From Adiantum capillus-veneris (lineage: Eukaryota > Streptophyta > Polypodiopsida > Polypodiales > Pteridaceae), in assembly GCA_014529385.2 (NCBI GenBank), contig CM043959.1, forward strand, positions 9,347,309 to 9,411,308: a stretch of 64,000 nt of DNA, written 5' to 3'. This document shows positions 23,131 through 34,507 of the stretch, piece by piece. How positions within the stretch are numbered: position 1 is the stretch's first letter; every line of letters starts with the position of its first letter. Position numbers and translations under genes: made by a program. A model generated the notes under the pieces. The model saw only the letters and a program-made list of their open reading frames with translations. It did not search any database and was not told the DNA's origin.

Positions 23131-23260
23131 CACTACAAGAGGCTATTCATATTAGCGACGCTCACACAACGACGCTCCAAAACAAAATTCCCGGCGTCGC
23201 TATAAGCGTCGCAAATTTACTTGTAAATTTCCGACGCTCATAGCGACGCCGATTGGGCTA
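23131..23260 (+). mobile_element. CACTA (En/Spm-like) transposon left terminus
   Basis: It begins CACTACAAGAGG, the usual terminal sequence of plant CACTA elements. GC-rich subterminal repeats of GCGACGCT/GCGTCGC in both orientations follow within 130 bp. It starts exactly where homology to the other PLE intron stops (TACTGTGTG...). The right terminus (...CTTGTAGTG) was not found before 25893, so the element's extent and the usual 3 bp target duplication cannot be shown. The following 2.7 kb may be its interior. Confidence 0.6.
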
Positions 23261-23339
23261 AAAAAATAACAGAGAGCGCCCAAAAACTCAGATCTCAGAT
23301 CTGAGTTTTTCGGCACCCTCAAGCAAGGAGCAGGTAACG

Positions 23340-23378
<39 letters not shown>

Positions 23379-23381
23379 CTC

Positions 23382-23418
<37 letters not shown>

Positions 23419-23480
23419 AGAGTAAGGAGAGCCATGTATGCTCCTTCCCTCTCCTCACTCTCATGTTCCGTTCCCCTCTT

Positions 23481-23527
<47 letters not shown>

Positions 23528-23534
23528 TAGTGTT

Positions 23535-23576
<42 letters not shown>

Positions 23577-23870
23577 AACATAAACAAAAATGCACACACA
23601 CATACATAAACAAAGAATGCACACACACATTGAGAGAGGAAAAGAGAGAGAGAGAGAGCATGCATACACAAAAAGCGCACACATTGAGAGAGGAAAAGAG
23701 AGAGAGAGCATGCATAAACAAAAAACGCACACATTGAGAGAGGAAAACAGAGAGAGAACACGCATAAACAAAAAACACACACATTGAGAGAGGAAAAGAG
23801 AGAGAAAACATGCATAAACAAAAAAACGCACACACATTGAGAGAGAAAGAGAGAGAAACTTATTTAACGT
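23340..23870. repeat. CT/CA/GA microsatellites and a minisatellite of about 55 bp units
   Basis: CT (23343-23372), CA (23385-23414) and GA (23538-23572) tracts. From about 23580 there are five units of cacattgagagaggaaaagagagag...catgcataaacaaaaaacg. Long minus-strand frames here (23288-23833) are low-complexity artefacts. Confidence 0.9.
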
Positions 23871-24048
23871 CGTAGGAAACTAATTAAAATTAAAAGACTT
23901 AAAGATCTAGCCGACGAGGAGTTGAACTCAAGACCTATTATTCAAGAGGGAAATGGCATAACCAATCTATCATACTTGGCATGGGTGATAGAAAGGTTAT
24001 ACCATTTATCTCTTTTTATTGGCACACACATCCACACACGCGAACACA

Positions 24049-24733
24049 CACAAGAAGAAGAGAGTTATAACGTCGTAGGAAACTATCCTAAAAGACGTTA
24101 AAGATTAGGTTAGATTTAGACTTACGTTAAATTAGATTTAGGTTTATTTAAGTTAAATTAGATTATATTTACGTTTATTTACGCTAGATTTAGATTTACG
24201 TTATATTAGATTAGATTTAGGTCTCCATAGACTGCGATGCCTGCATGAAGCGGGTGAAGAAAGCCCTCAATGGAATATAGGGTATTGCTACCTTCACTCA
24301 TGGTGGGCTCCGTCGATCCAAAAGTACTGGTGAAATGTCTTCAGAAGATAGCGAAGAAGGTGGATCTTCAGGGCGGCAAGAGTCACTACATCCCCGACAC
24401 AATGACCATCTAGACAACCTCTAGTCATTCAACAACAACTTCAAAGTTAGTAACAAGAGCAAGAACGGTCTAAAGGGCCAATTTCTGTCGTCAGATGTGG
24501 ATGGAGATGAGGCAGCGTCACCGCCGGAAGCTAACTCTCACATCTGTAGTAATGAGAATGCCAACTCTTGCCGAGTTATGTGAAAAATTATGTGTTAAAT
24601 CAGTTTTAAGGTTCTTATAATCCCTGTTAGTTTAGTTCTTTGTTTTTAATATAACATAATTTACGTTAGATTTAGATTTATGTTATATTAGATTAGACTT
24701 AGGTTTATTTAGGTTTATTTAGGTTTACCCCCC

Positions 24734-24784
<51 letters not shown>

Positions 24785-24836
24785 GAAGAAGAGAGTTTTA
24801 ACATCGTAGGAAACTATCCCAAAAGACGTTAAAGAT
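24049..24836. repeat. Direct repeats flanking the HMA gene fragment
   Basis: The block ACAAGAAGAAGAGAGTT...GTCGTAGGAAACTATCC.AAAAGACGTTAAAGATTAGGTT occurs at about 24050-24112 and again at 24780-24841. Its core also appears at 23869-23910. AT-rich TTTAGGTTTATT repeats and an AC tract (24729-24782) lie between. Confidence 0.75.
24221..24583 (+). pseudogene. Degraded HIPP-like gene fragment (HMA domain plus CaaX tail)
   Basis: The first frame reads VSIDCDACMKRVKKALNGI, with the CxxC metal site (CDAC) of heavy-metal-associated domains, then a stop. From 24300 a shifted frame reads MVGSVDPKVLVKCLQKIAKK, which fits the last strand and helix of the same domain. After another shift the first frame gives a Ser/Asn/Asp-rich tail ending NSCRVM-stop, a CaaX-like prenylation motif as in plant HIPP proteins. 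The segment starts right after ATTAGATTTAG, which could be an intron end. It lies downstream of the CACTA terminus and between direct repeats, so it may be a captured fragment. In-frame stops and at least two frameshifts make it non-functional. Confidence 0.6.
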
Positions 24837-24841
24837 TAGGT

Positions 24842-25893
24842 TTTCCAACTTTGAAAAACCTTACAGATTTTAAAAGAAAGGGGTATATTATATTCCTAAA
24901 AAAATTCACAGATAAGGGGTTTTACAAACATGTCTTGAACGCACGTGATATGGTAGTTTTACACATAGTGAACCCCCCGAGCACCGGTGAGGGTCATAAC
25001 CTCACCGTACAGGTGCATTTTGAGTGCTGTGAATCGAATGTTTCTCATCCATACGGATGCCAGAACCATTGGGAATCGTGACCCACTGGCAGAGAACAAT
25101 TAGGGGACTGTTTGGGACTGAAAACAAGGCGAAAACCACTAAATACAGCATGCTGAATTTAATGTTTTTGGGCAGGAATTAAAGGGTTTATGCCAATGGA
25201 AGTGAGTTCCAACAGGGGAATTGGTTTCATGCAATTTTCGAGACTGTTATGCTACCAAAATTTGGCCAAAGCAGGAGGTATCTAGCAGCATACAGGTGAA
25301 GGATTGCCAGGACTACTTTGTAATTTACCCTCTCAAAGAACAAAGAAATACAGAAAGGGGTACCAATTTTGGGACCTACACGTTGTCGACATCTTCTCCG
25401 AGCTGTGTGTTTGCTTAAGTGTTAATTCCCGTCATAGGTTTCCTTTGCACGTTCTCTCTGTGTGTGTCTAAAGTAAAGAATTTTAGGTGAAAGCGAAAGC
25501 CTACCGCCTCACGGGCCAGTTCCATCGTACATTATAAAATTTTAGTTCATTTAGTACGGCACATCATCGTATGTGAACAAAGCGTACGAGACCATACGAG
25601 ACCACTATGGTAACTCTTAGAATAGAAGATGATGTCCCTCCCAATGAAACTATCATCAAAAGCACCCAACATCAAGGCGTAGAGATCCATTACAATTCCA
25701 AGTAGCAGCTTTGAGTGTGGTCCCATAGGTCTGCACGGTCATGCGGAGTGCCTCTCCATAATAACCACTTGTTCGCCTCTATAGAAGACCAATTTTCTTT
25801 TCTCTCGGAATGTCCTTATCTCAGGCATAACTTCTTGCATGTGAGCAAGCTATGAGAGTGTGAGGTCGTTCCGAAGGAATATCCCCATCTTTT
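24842..25893. other. Unassigned sequence before the copia insertion
   Basis: Two open segments (24851-25081, 76 codons; 25221-25418, 65 codons, plus strand) contain no motif I recognise. The first begins inside the repeated TTAGGTT block. No TE ends are visible. The left target copy CTTTT of the copia element is at 25889-25893. Confidence 0.4.
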
Positions 25894-26036
25894 TGTTGAG
25901 ATGTAGAGAGAAAGAGAGAGAGACGAGACAAGAGACACACCATATACTCTCCCAAAGACTGATTCATATTGAGGACAAGATACAAATATATAGGTGAGAC
26001 CAAGTTCAGTAGAGTGAGCCATATATAGCTCCAACA
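25894..26036 (-). repeat. 3' LTR, copia copy 1
   Basis: 143 bp, TGTTGAGATG...GCTCCAACA on the plus strand. Short LTR with a GA tract near one end. Confidence 0.95.
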
Positions 26037-26283
26037 CCCCCACTCAAACAAAGGTCTCTAGCTTTGGATGAAAAAACCCTTGGGGAGTTCAAGGGAAAAA
26101 CCTAAGCCCCTATACAATGTGAAATATGAACCAGCGGTGATGATGTGAAAGTGAATTGTGCATCTATGTACAAATATTCAAGTGACTTAGATATCTCAAG
26201 GTGCAAATGTGGAGTGTGCATAGTGCATGGTACCTAAAATATTACAATGTCATATGTACAAAGCTATTACAATAGAAAAGAAG

Positions 26284-29200
26284 CTAATCTAGAAAGAGTG
26301 AGGCCGAAGCAACTCCAAGCTCCGAGCACAAGAGGATGAAACGTGACTCATTGAGGCCTTTGGTCAAAATTTCTGCAATCATCTGGTCACTTGGACAGTG
26401 TTCAACCATAATGGTTCCCTTGCGTACTTCATACCTGACATAATGATAATGGACAGCAATGTGCTTTGATTTATTATGTTGAACATAGTCTTTTGCAAGA
26501 CTAATAGCACTTTGGTTGTCACACCGCAAGGGTGTGCTAGAAAGAGGAGAGTGACCAATATCAACCAGCATTTGTCGAAGCCAAATCAACTCACGAGCTG
26601 CAAGTGATGCCGCAACATATTCTGACTCAGTCGTAGAAACTGCAACACAACGTTGTTTCTTGCTGGTCCAAGAAACAAGACAACCATTTATAAAGAAGCA
26701 ATTTCCACTAGTAGATCGCATAGATAAATGTGAGCTTGCCCAGTCTGCATCTGTGTAACCCAAAAGAGAAAGAGATTTCATAGAATCCGATGTGAGTTGT
26801 CGTCGATAGACTAAACCAAAATCTGTAGTGCCTTTCAAGTATTTCAATACACGCTTTGCAGCAGACCAATGCTTAAGAGAAGGACATGCAAGATGTTGTC
26901 CAAGATAGTTAGCAGCAAACAGAATATGAGGACGAGTGTTCATGCCAACAAACTGAAGACATCCAATCAAGTTAGCATAAGGTTGATTTGTGACAAGTTG
27001 ACCGCCATTGTCAGAAGTATTCTTCGTAGAGCTCGCAAGAGAAGGTGTGTTGGCTGAATGTGCATATTCCATACCAAATTTTTGAATAGTATCTGCAATA
27101 AACATTGACTGTCGAAGGAATAAAATACCTTTTGTACGGTTCCGTTGGATTTGAATGCCAAGACAAGAGTGAATCTCTCCAAGATCCACCATATCGAAGG
27201 CAGAAGACAATAACTTTTTCACTTGCTGAAGAAATCCCAAATCATTGGAAACAAGGATGGTATCATCCACATAAAGAGCAAGAATCACAAAACTGCTACC
27301 TTGGCTTTTTATGTATAAGTTGGGGTCTGATGAGCAAGAGATGAATCCTTTAGAGGTGAGAAAAAGATCAAATTTTGTATACTAGGCTCGCGAAGCTTGT
27401 TTGAGACCATATAGTGCCTTATGGAGTTGAGCAACAAGGTCTTCCTTACCTGGAATAACAAAGCCTTCTGGTTGTTCCATGTAAATTTCCTCTTCCAAGT
27501 CACCATTAAGAAAATCTGTTCGCACATCCATTTGATGAGCTTCTAAATCAAATTGAACATCAAATGCCAATAAAACTCGAACACTTGTAATGCGAACAAC
27601 TGGTGAAAAAGTCTCTTGATAATCAACACCAGCTACTTGGGAGTAACCTTTTGCAACTAAACGCGCCTTGAACTTGTCAAAAGATCCATTTGCTTTTACT
27701 TTTGTTTTATACACCCACTTACATTTAATTGTTGTACGACCAGGAGGTAATTCAGTTAGTATCCATGTACCTTTAGAGATAAGAGAATCGTACTCTGCTT
27801 CCATAGCCTCTTGACATTGATCCTTTTGTGGTGAAGAGATAGCTTCATCATAAGTAACGGGATCTTAAGAAGTAGAAAAAGCATTATCAGCAATATCGTC
27901 ATCATAAACATGACATGAGCCATGTTCAAAATCAATAGGCAGATCAACAAAAATATCAATATCATCATTGACAACATTTGGAATGGATGGTTGTGAGGAG
28001 GAAAGTTGCTCTATAGGAAGAGTTTCATCTTCTGAAAGAAATGGAAAAGCCTGAAGCAATGATTTAGTATCATCAGAATCATCCATGGACCATGAGCCTC
28101 CCATAAGCTGTTCGTTAAAAGTAGCATCACGATTCACAATTACTTTCTTGGAGGAAGGGTCATAGAATTTGTAGCCTTTGGAAGTGTCAGAATATCCAAT
28201 AAAAATAACTTTAAGACCAGGAGCATCAAGCTTTGTTCGTGTTTCTTTGGGAACATGAATATAAGCAATACATCCAAAGGTTCGAAAATGAGATACAGAA
28301 GGAATGTCACCTGTCCATGCTGTGATGGGTATCTTACCAGAGGGTGCAGTAGTAGGAAGATGATTCTGAATAAATGTTGCTGTCAAAGTAGCTTCAGCCC
28401 AAAAAACACGAGATAAGCCAGAATGAATCAGAATACATCTTACAGCATTGAGAATAGTGCGATTCTTTCGTTCAGCAACACCATTCTGTTGAGGCGAATA
28501 TGGAATAGTGTGTTCATGATGAATTCCACTGTCAGTACAGTAACTCACAAACTCTCGAGAAACATATTCGCCTCCATTGTCACTACGAAGCTTCTTAAGG
28601 CGACGACCAGTTTGAAGTTCCGCAGCCTTGTGGAATTGTTTGAAAACAGATAAGGCTTCAGATTTTTGTCTAAGTAGAAATACAGTCGTATACCTTGAGA
28701 AATCATCAATGAAAGTAATGAAGTAGCGATATTGTGATCTCGAAGAAGGTAGAGGTCCACATATATCAGTATGAACAAGATCCAAGATGTCATGAGAATG
28801 AGTTGTATTTGAAAGAGGAAAGGGTTTACGATTGTGTTTCCCAAGAGCACAAAATTCACAAATTCCCATATGGGGATGAGCTTTAAGATCCATGCCATGA
28901 ACAAGATCACGAAGTTGAAGATCAAGGAGTTTTGAGAAATCAGCATGAACAAAACGGTGATGCCATACTTTGCAATCATGATCACCTGAAGCAGTGACAA
29001 TATTTGCTACAGCATCGTTGAGAGAGAGTTCAAATAAATTACCGTTTCGAGGAGCAGTGGCTATAGTCTGTCCATCTTTCTCAATTCGGCATTTGGTATA
29101 ATCAAATCCAACAAACAGACCAAGATCAACAAGTCTAGCAACTGAAAGAAGATTGCGTTGAAGATCTGGTACATGTAATACTCCTCGCAAAATTCGAGTG

Positions 29201-30534
29201 GAAGAAGATAAGGTACCAAGATATAAGTCTCCAATACCCTTTACTTGACAAGTAGTATCATCAGCAAGATAAACAACACGTTGAACTGGCAGTGGATGAT
29301 AGTTATGGAGCCACTTACACTGATATGTCATATTTCCTGTAGCACCAGAATCGACAATAAAAAGTGATCCATCACGTACATGAAGTATTCTGTCTGGAGC
29401 AACTGAACATAAGACGCAGCTTGTTTCTGGTACAATGTTGTTTCGATGCTCAGTAGCATATGCTCTATTCCGATCTGTGTCGAATCGACGCTTATACCAC
29501 ATATGAGTGTGATGATCAGATCGTCCACAATATTCACAAGAAGAAGAAGAAGAAGAGTCTCTAGATAAACGTGGTTGTTTTGTGGTAATATTGTGTTCTT
29601 CATCATATTGACGTGCCCAACAATCATCTTCAGTATGGCCATTTCTGTTGCAGTAAGAACATTGCTTATTAGGAAATTTGAGACGAGAGAAAATATTACC
29701 GCGACGGCCACCTTTGCGGTTTCCTCGTTGAAATGGACTCCTTCGAGCATAAAAAGCACGTTCCATCTGTTGTGACTCAGTCTCCTCTTGTGAAATCATA
29801 GCTGTATCGTGACCAGCATTCCGACGTTCTTGACGTTGAGAGTATTCAATTAAAGACATGCAATCTTGGTCGAAATCAAGACCATCTTTATTAGAGAGAA
29901 TAGTAACAATGTTATCATAAGAAGAGTCCTTCACCGTATCAAGGAGAAGTGTAATCAGTTGCTTTTGTGGAACAGGATCACCGGCAGCAGCAAGTTGATT
30001 AATAATAGATTTGAAAGACTCAATGTGTCCTGTCATGGCAGTACCAACTTCATATTGTAACTTGTTAAGCAAACCTCTCAAATAAAGTATTTTTGTAACA
30101 GATTTCTTCTGAAAGTTTGCAATAAGGTACTTCCATACATCATGGGAAGTAGGCAGTTCATACATATCAAGCAAAAGGGAATCAGTAAGAGCAGAAAGAA
30201 TATACCGACGAGCTGCTTTATCACGTCGTTGCCAATCCGTATAGGCAACATTCCAATCTTCAAATATAGGTCCTTCAGCGATAAGCACGTTATCATTATC
30301 CGTATCAACATTCCAATCTTCAAATATAGGTCCTTCAGTGATAAGCACGTTATCATTATCCGTATCAACAGGCTGAGGCGGACAAACACGATTTCCAAGA
30401 ACAACATCGAAGAGTTCATCGCCTTCAAGAATTAACAACATGTTTGCTTTCCAGCCTGGAAATCCTTGACCTTGGAAAGGAGGAACAGAACGTTGGCCAG
30501 AAGGAAAGCCGTTGACGAGAATATTCATAGCCAT
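26284..30534 (-). pseudogene. Copia gag-pol polyprotein, one frame with two nonsense codons
   Basis: A single frame of 1,417 codons from the likely start MAMNILVNGFP (30534) to 26284, interrupted only by stops at 27865-27867 (a GAA codon in copy C) and 27382-27384 (TAG for the Trp after KQASRA). Domains in order: copia-type gag; zinc knuckle CSYCNRNGHTEDDC; a second Cys/His cluster CEYCGRSDHHTH; protease IVDSGATGNM; GAG-pre-integrase WHHRFVHADFSKL...CEFCALGKH; integrase with DICGP, LRSDNGGEY and PQQNGVAERKN; RT with KCKWVYKTK, QMDVRTDFLNG and ALYVDDTILV; and RNase H with TESEYVAAS and KHIAVHYHYVR. The gag region carries a 60 bp tandem duplication. The long upstream extension of this frame (to 30939) is probably leader sequence. 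Confidence 0.93.
30252..30371 (-). repeat. 60 bp in-frame tandem duplication in copia gag
   Basis: Two adjacent 60 bp units encode DTDNDNVLI(T/A)EGPIFEDWN twice. Copies at 36960-37030 and 43085-43160 have one unit. Confidence 0.9.
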
Positions 30535-31289
30535 ATCTTGTTGCGAGAAGACGTATAAGATAAGATCGCAGAATCTGCACACCATATATGGCGAAGGCCG
30601 CAATTGAGAATGAGAGAGATATGAGTACTGCGTTCTGTCAACGATAAACGTAAGAAGGATGCTCAAGGAACGTCCAAAGATGTGAGAGACGTCACCCAAA
30701 AAAGAGAGGATAAAGGAGACGTTAATAATAAACGAGTCCTCAAAATAGAGTGGCGTGAGACGCAAGATTGACGGCCACAATACGAATAGCAAAAAGCTAA
30801 ATCTTCTCGAAAAAGTTAACGCCAAAATAAGAAAAACGATCGCGGACGCTTCACGAAGAAGTAGGACGAAGAAAGCTGCGTCAAGCTCTATTGCAGGAAA
30901 AACAACATAACTTTCTGCTGCGAACTCCGATTGACGCAAACCTAGAACTCAAATCAAAGAGCTCGAGGAGACGAACAAGTTTTGGATGAAAAGTGCCATT
31001 GCGCTATGCTCCATCGCGCTTTTCCCGTTTCTCCAAATTTTGAGCAGAACAGCAAGAAAAATTGAGATGAAGTTCAGGGTGTCATTAACAAGGAAACGTA
31101 ATCAACGATTAGATTGATTATAAATAAACGCCACATAAAACACTAATCATATTCTTCTTAACACAAAACAACCACAGTTAACAAGAATCAACGCTCAAAA
31201 ATAAAATTTGTAACAATTTTGAATCTTACATGCGAATCGCATACACATGCTGTTGTCACCATGAATTGAATCGGCGCGTGATCGTTACC

Positions 31290-31301
31290 GCTCTGATACC
31301 A
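31290..31301 (-). other. Primer binding site, copia copy 1
   Basis: TGGTATCAGAGC on the minus strand, directly adjoining the LTR end CTCAACA; initiator tRNA-Met type. Confidence 0.9.
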
Positions 31302-31448
31302 TGTTGAGATGTAGAGACAAAGAGAGAGAGAGAGACGAGACAAGAGACACACCATATACGCTCCCAAAGACTGATTCATATTGAGGACAAGATACAAATA
31401 TATAGGTGAGACCAAGTTTAGTAGAGTGAGCCATATATAGCTCCAACA
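31302..31448 (-). repeat. 5' LTR, copia copy 1
   Basis: 147 bp, TGTTGAGATG...GCTCCAACA on the plus strand. Confidence 0.95.
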
Positions 31449-31913
31449 CTTTTTTATTGTAGGACGCTTCTTCAAGAAATCCTTCTTTGCTTCCATGGAG
31501 GGAAAGCGAAAGGTCGGTGCTCTCTCCTTAGAAGTCTCCCCATTTCCTTCTCTCCTCTTCCCCACTCTCCATGCCTTTGTGTGAGTGGGCTCACTACGCA
31601 TCATAATTATAAGTTCTTTGACCTCCCCCACCACATCATCATGGTCTCTTAGATCGGTCATTCGTACATGTAAAGCTCTAGTATTCCTCATTTGATGATT
31701 ATGGGAGTTGGGATGGCTGCTGGTTCTTTCCCTTTCACTTTTTTGGCAACTTCTATCCATTTCTTGGCCTCATCTACCTTTCTCTGTTCTTTTGTGATTA
31801 CATCTACTCATGATGACATCTTTGCCTCGTGTTGCTCTTCTTCTTCTTTGATCTTGCGCACTTGTTCTTTCATGACTTTGAGATCCTTGATCATCGAGGG
31901 ATGGATTTCTCCT
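31449..31913 (-). other. Unassigned segment with charged coiled-coil-like coding traces
   Basis: The minus strand at about 31755-31905 reads a Lys/Glu-rich stretch (IKDLKVMKEQVRKIKEEEEQ) broken by a stop, and further on KGKEPAAIPTPI. A second piece reads MEAKKDFLKKRPTIK near 31460-31500. It may be gag of another retroelement or a gene fragment. It hosts the copia insertion on one side and the solo gypsy LTR on the other. Confidence 0.35.
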
Positions 31914-33625
31914 TGTCATAAAATCTAATATCTAATATCTAACCAACCCAAATGATTTTCTCATATTAAATTGATCACTTAATGTGGGAGAATAAACCAG
32001 AACAAGTGTTAAGATATAGACATGTGCTTATAGATCTATCTCAACACGGGGCCAATGGTAAAGGGGCCCAAATGAGAGATGGTCTATCAAAGAGCAAGGC
32101 TAACAAATGGAGCATAAGACCTTAGGGTTAGCTTCATTGAAGACCTCCAATAATGTGTGTAAAAGGACTTTGACCTTAGGTAAGCTAGGGCTGAGCTTGA
32201 GGCGCGGAAACCTGACCCACCTTGAGGTGCTTGTCCTGCTTGTCATGCTTGATGACTAAGGTGCTTGATGATTGAGGTGCTTGAGATGCTTGAGGTGCTT
32301 AATTATTGAGATGCTTGAGGTGCTTGACATGCTTGAGATGCTAGGGTTGCACTTGAGGTGAGAACCCAGCCCAAACTTAAAGTGCTTATGAGCCAAGCTT
32401 GTGGTGGGAACTGTGCCTATACATGAGGGACTTAAGGTGTCAAAAAGTCAAAGATTCAATCCCTACAAGGAGGGGACGAGCCCTACATGAGGGGAGATGA
32501 GAGAGAACACCCACACACTAACACAAGGCATGCATGGTACAAAGAAAGCAAAAGGGACACTTGTCAAGTTCCTCCTCATGTTGCCCTCATGGTGTTCCTA
32601 AAGCCTATTGGTTGGCCACCCAAGGGGTCCAATAATAATTTAGGAGATTTATTTAAATGATTTAGCATTTATCTAGCCCTCTCTCTCAAAGGGGAAAGGG
32701 GGACACTTGTCTCAAGGCCACCCTTGCTGCTTGTAATGCCTCCTGCTTGCGATTGGCTAGGCCTGGAGGGGTCCAATGAGCTTCAAGCATGAGCTACAAG
32801 GGGGGGTCGACCCAAGCAAGCTAGGGGGTTGCTTAGGGGGTATAATCACCCACACACACTCACAAACATGAGCTACAAGGGGGGGTCGACCCAAGCAAGC
32901 TAGGAGGTTTCTTAGGGGGTATAATCACCCACACACACTCACAAACACTCTCATTGTGTGCTATGCAAAGTGCAAGAGCTCCCCCTCCTTCTCCAAGAAC
33001 GTAGAGGTTGAGAGCCTACACTAACACTCTTGGATATGGAGTGCAAATCCAACCAAGAGCCATGCTTCAATGCTTAAGCTTGCCATCTCCTTCTTCTTCA
33101 TTAGTATGCTATTATGTATGCTAGCAACAAGAGTTATGATAAGTGAGGAACTAATTCTTTCTCCTACGAAATGTTTCTTCTTCCTCTTCCCTACCCTCAT
33201 TCACAGCTAGCTCTCTCCACCTTCGAAGGTGTTTGAGGTCTTGGGACTAAGGCTTGGGATAGTTAAAGCTTTTCTTCAAGTTTATGTTATGTTTGTGATG
33301 CATGAAGCTTTCCATCTTCATTGCATCACCTAGGTCACAAGGAACACAAACAATGTATTGTAACAAGTCTCTCTTAATGGGAGAAATCATAATACAAATG
33401 CCTATTGGAGAGGGGACCGGCTCCACATAAATCCGGTCCTCAACTGTTGTCATGTTCTCTAAATTCTCTCTCTTGCAAAAGTATTGTTCATGCGAAGTTA
33501 GCTAATTGCTATGATTATGTTGCTATCTTCAATTATGTTCACCTGCTATGCTCACAAAGTCATTTCTCAAAAGTACTCTCATTAATTTTCGCTACTCTCA
33601 AATTAAATAGGCCAATTCCATTACA
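31914..33625 (+). mobile_element. Solo LTR of the Ty3/gypsy family (TSD CTCCT)
   Basis: 1,712 bp, starting TGTCATAAAATC and ending AATTCCATTACA, homologous to the gypsy LTR at 56373-58001. Perfect 5 bp flanks CTCCT at 31909-31913 and 33626-33630. No internal sequence, so it formed by recombination between the two LTRs. It contains the same TGCTTGAGG minisatellite and is clearly diverged from the 56373 copy, so it is older. A sequence of about 70 bp around 32797-32945 is tandemly duplicated inside it (GAGCTACAAGGGGGGGTCGA blocks). Confidence 0.9.
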
Positions 33626-34104
33626 CTCCTTCTTCAAATCCACTCTCCGCTCTAGTTTCTACCAGAGTAAGGTGAAGACCTAGGAACCATAAAAGCCAAT
33701 AAACCGAACCTTAAGAGAAATAACAATGCAAACAGCCAATTGACATATACCTACATGTAAGGTGCAATGCAAAAAAACATGATTCTAGCCAACATCGACA
33801 ACCCATATCTGCACTAACATAGATCGACAATCCCAATTCTCCTTCTACGATAAAATATTCCGATGAATGCTAATTAAAAATTGACTAAAGGTGACTTGAA
33901 CTTCAATCTGCAGCTGAGGGCCATCATTGCTTCGCAGGGTCGGATGATAATCGTGACGGAGGCCTTCTCTCCCAAATCCATGTCTATCACAAGTAGATAT
34001 CACTAAGTGTGAATATGGGTGCTAGATGAGCTTAAACAATCACTTGGGTTTCACCTAGGGTAAAGGGGGGCATATTAAGGACCTTTAGCGAGTTGTCGGG
34101 TGCA
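33626..34104. other. No gene recognised
   Basis: AT-rich sequence continuing the target of the solo LTR. No ORF or repeat was recognised. It leads into the duplicated 1.5 kb sequence at about 34105. Confidence 0.4.
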
Positions 34105-34291
34105 TTCAATAGCGATACTCAAGAGCAATGTGCAGCATAAATCTCAAAGCGATCAACACTCCACAGGCCGAGATCGGTTCTCTTCTCAAGAGTTCCGTGT
34201 ACAAAATTGAGGGTCCAATTGCACTAGTGACTCGAGCGAGTTAAAGAATGTTGTGCCTACTCGCACCTCTTATTAGAGTCTCGAACAAAGG

Positions 34292-34406
34292 TGTTGGAGC
34301 TATATATGGCTCACTCTACTCAACTTGGTCTCAATTTTTGGGGGTCTTCTGCTCAAAATTTGGAGAAACAGGAAAAGCGCAATGGAGCGTAGTGCAATGG
34401 CACTTT
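34292..34406 (+). repeat. Truncated 5' LTR fused to copia leader
   Basis: The first 42 bp of the LTR (to GGTCTCA) join the leader sequence ATTTTTGGGGGTC through a shared TCTCA. The rest of the LTR and the primer site are deleted. Confidence 0.85.
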
Positions 34407-34507
34407 AGCTTTAACTTTAGCTCTTGAATTCCTTTAATAATATCATCCAAGATGGATTTGTCACTCTTTGGAACCACAATCATAGGCTTCATGGGATTCT
34501 TGAGAAG
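34407..34507 (-). other. Filler DNA at an inversion junction
   Basis: About 100 bp not found in any copia copy here. The minus strand is open and reads NPMKPMIVVPKSDKSILDD and IIKGIQELKLKL, so it may be copied from another retroelement's gag or a gene. Confidence 0.6.

Larger units (their letters stand above)
25894..31448 (-). mobile_element. Ty1/copia retrotransposon, copy 1, nearly complete (TSD CTTTT)
   Basis: 5,555 bp with LTRs at 25894-26036 and 31302-31448, and perfect 5 bp flanks CTTTT (25889-25893 and 31449-31453). On the minus strand the order is 5' LTR, primer site TGGTATCAGAGC (31290-31301), leader, one gag-pol frame, polypurine tract TTTGAGTGGGGG (26037-26048), 3' LTR. The two LTRs differ by about three substitutions plus a 4 bp change in the GA tract, suggesting a fairly young insertion. 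It is the reference for at least four other copies of the family in this window. Confidence 0.95.

Noticed and set aside
23288..23837. Three overlapping minus-strand frames of 108-181 codons rich in Ser, Leu, Cys and Val
   Set aside because: Produced by CT/GA/CA microsatellites and a minisatellite; all frames stay open because of the repeat.
23913..23990. tRNA-like or SINE head (minus strand GAGTTCAACTCC resembling a B box)
   Set aside because: No credible A box at the right distance, no acceptor stem, no poly-A tail.
24600..24730. TTTAGGTTTATT repeats as telomeric DNA
   Set aside because: Not the plant TTTAGGG repeat; irregular AT-rich repeats that recur near 24120-24220.
28423..30435. Plus-strand frames across copia copy 1
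   Set aside because: Antisense shadows of the gag-pol frame; repeated in the other copies for the same reason.
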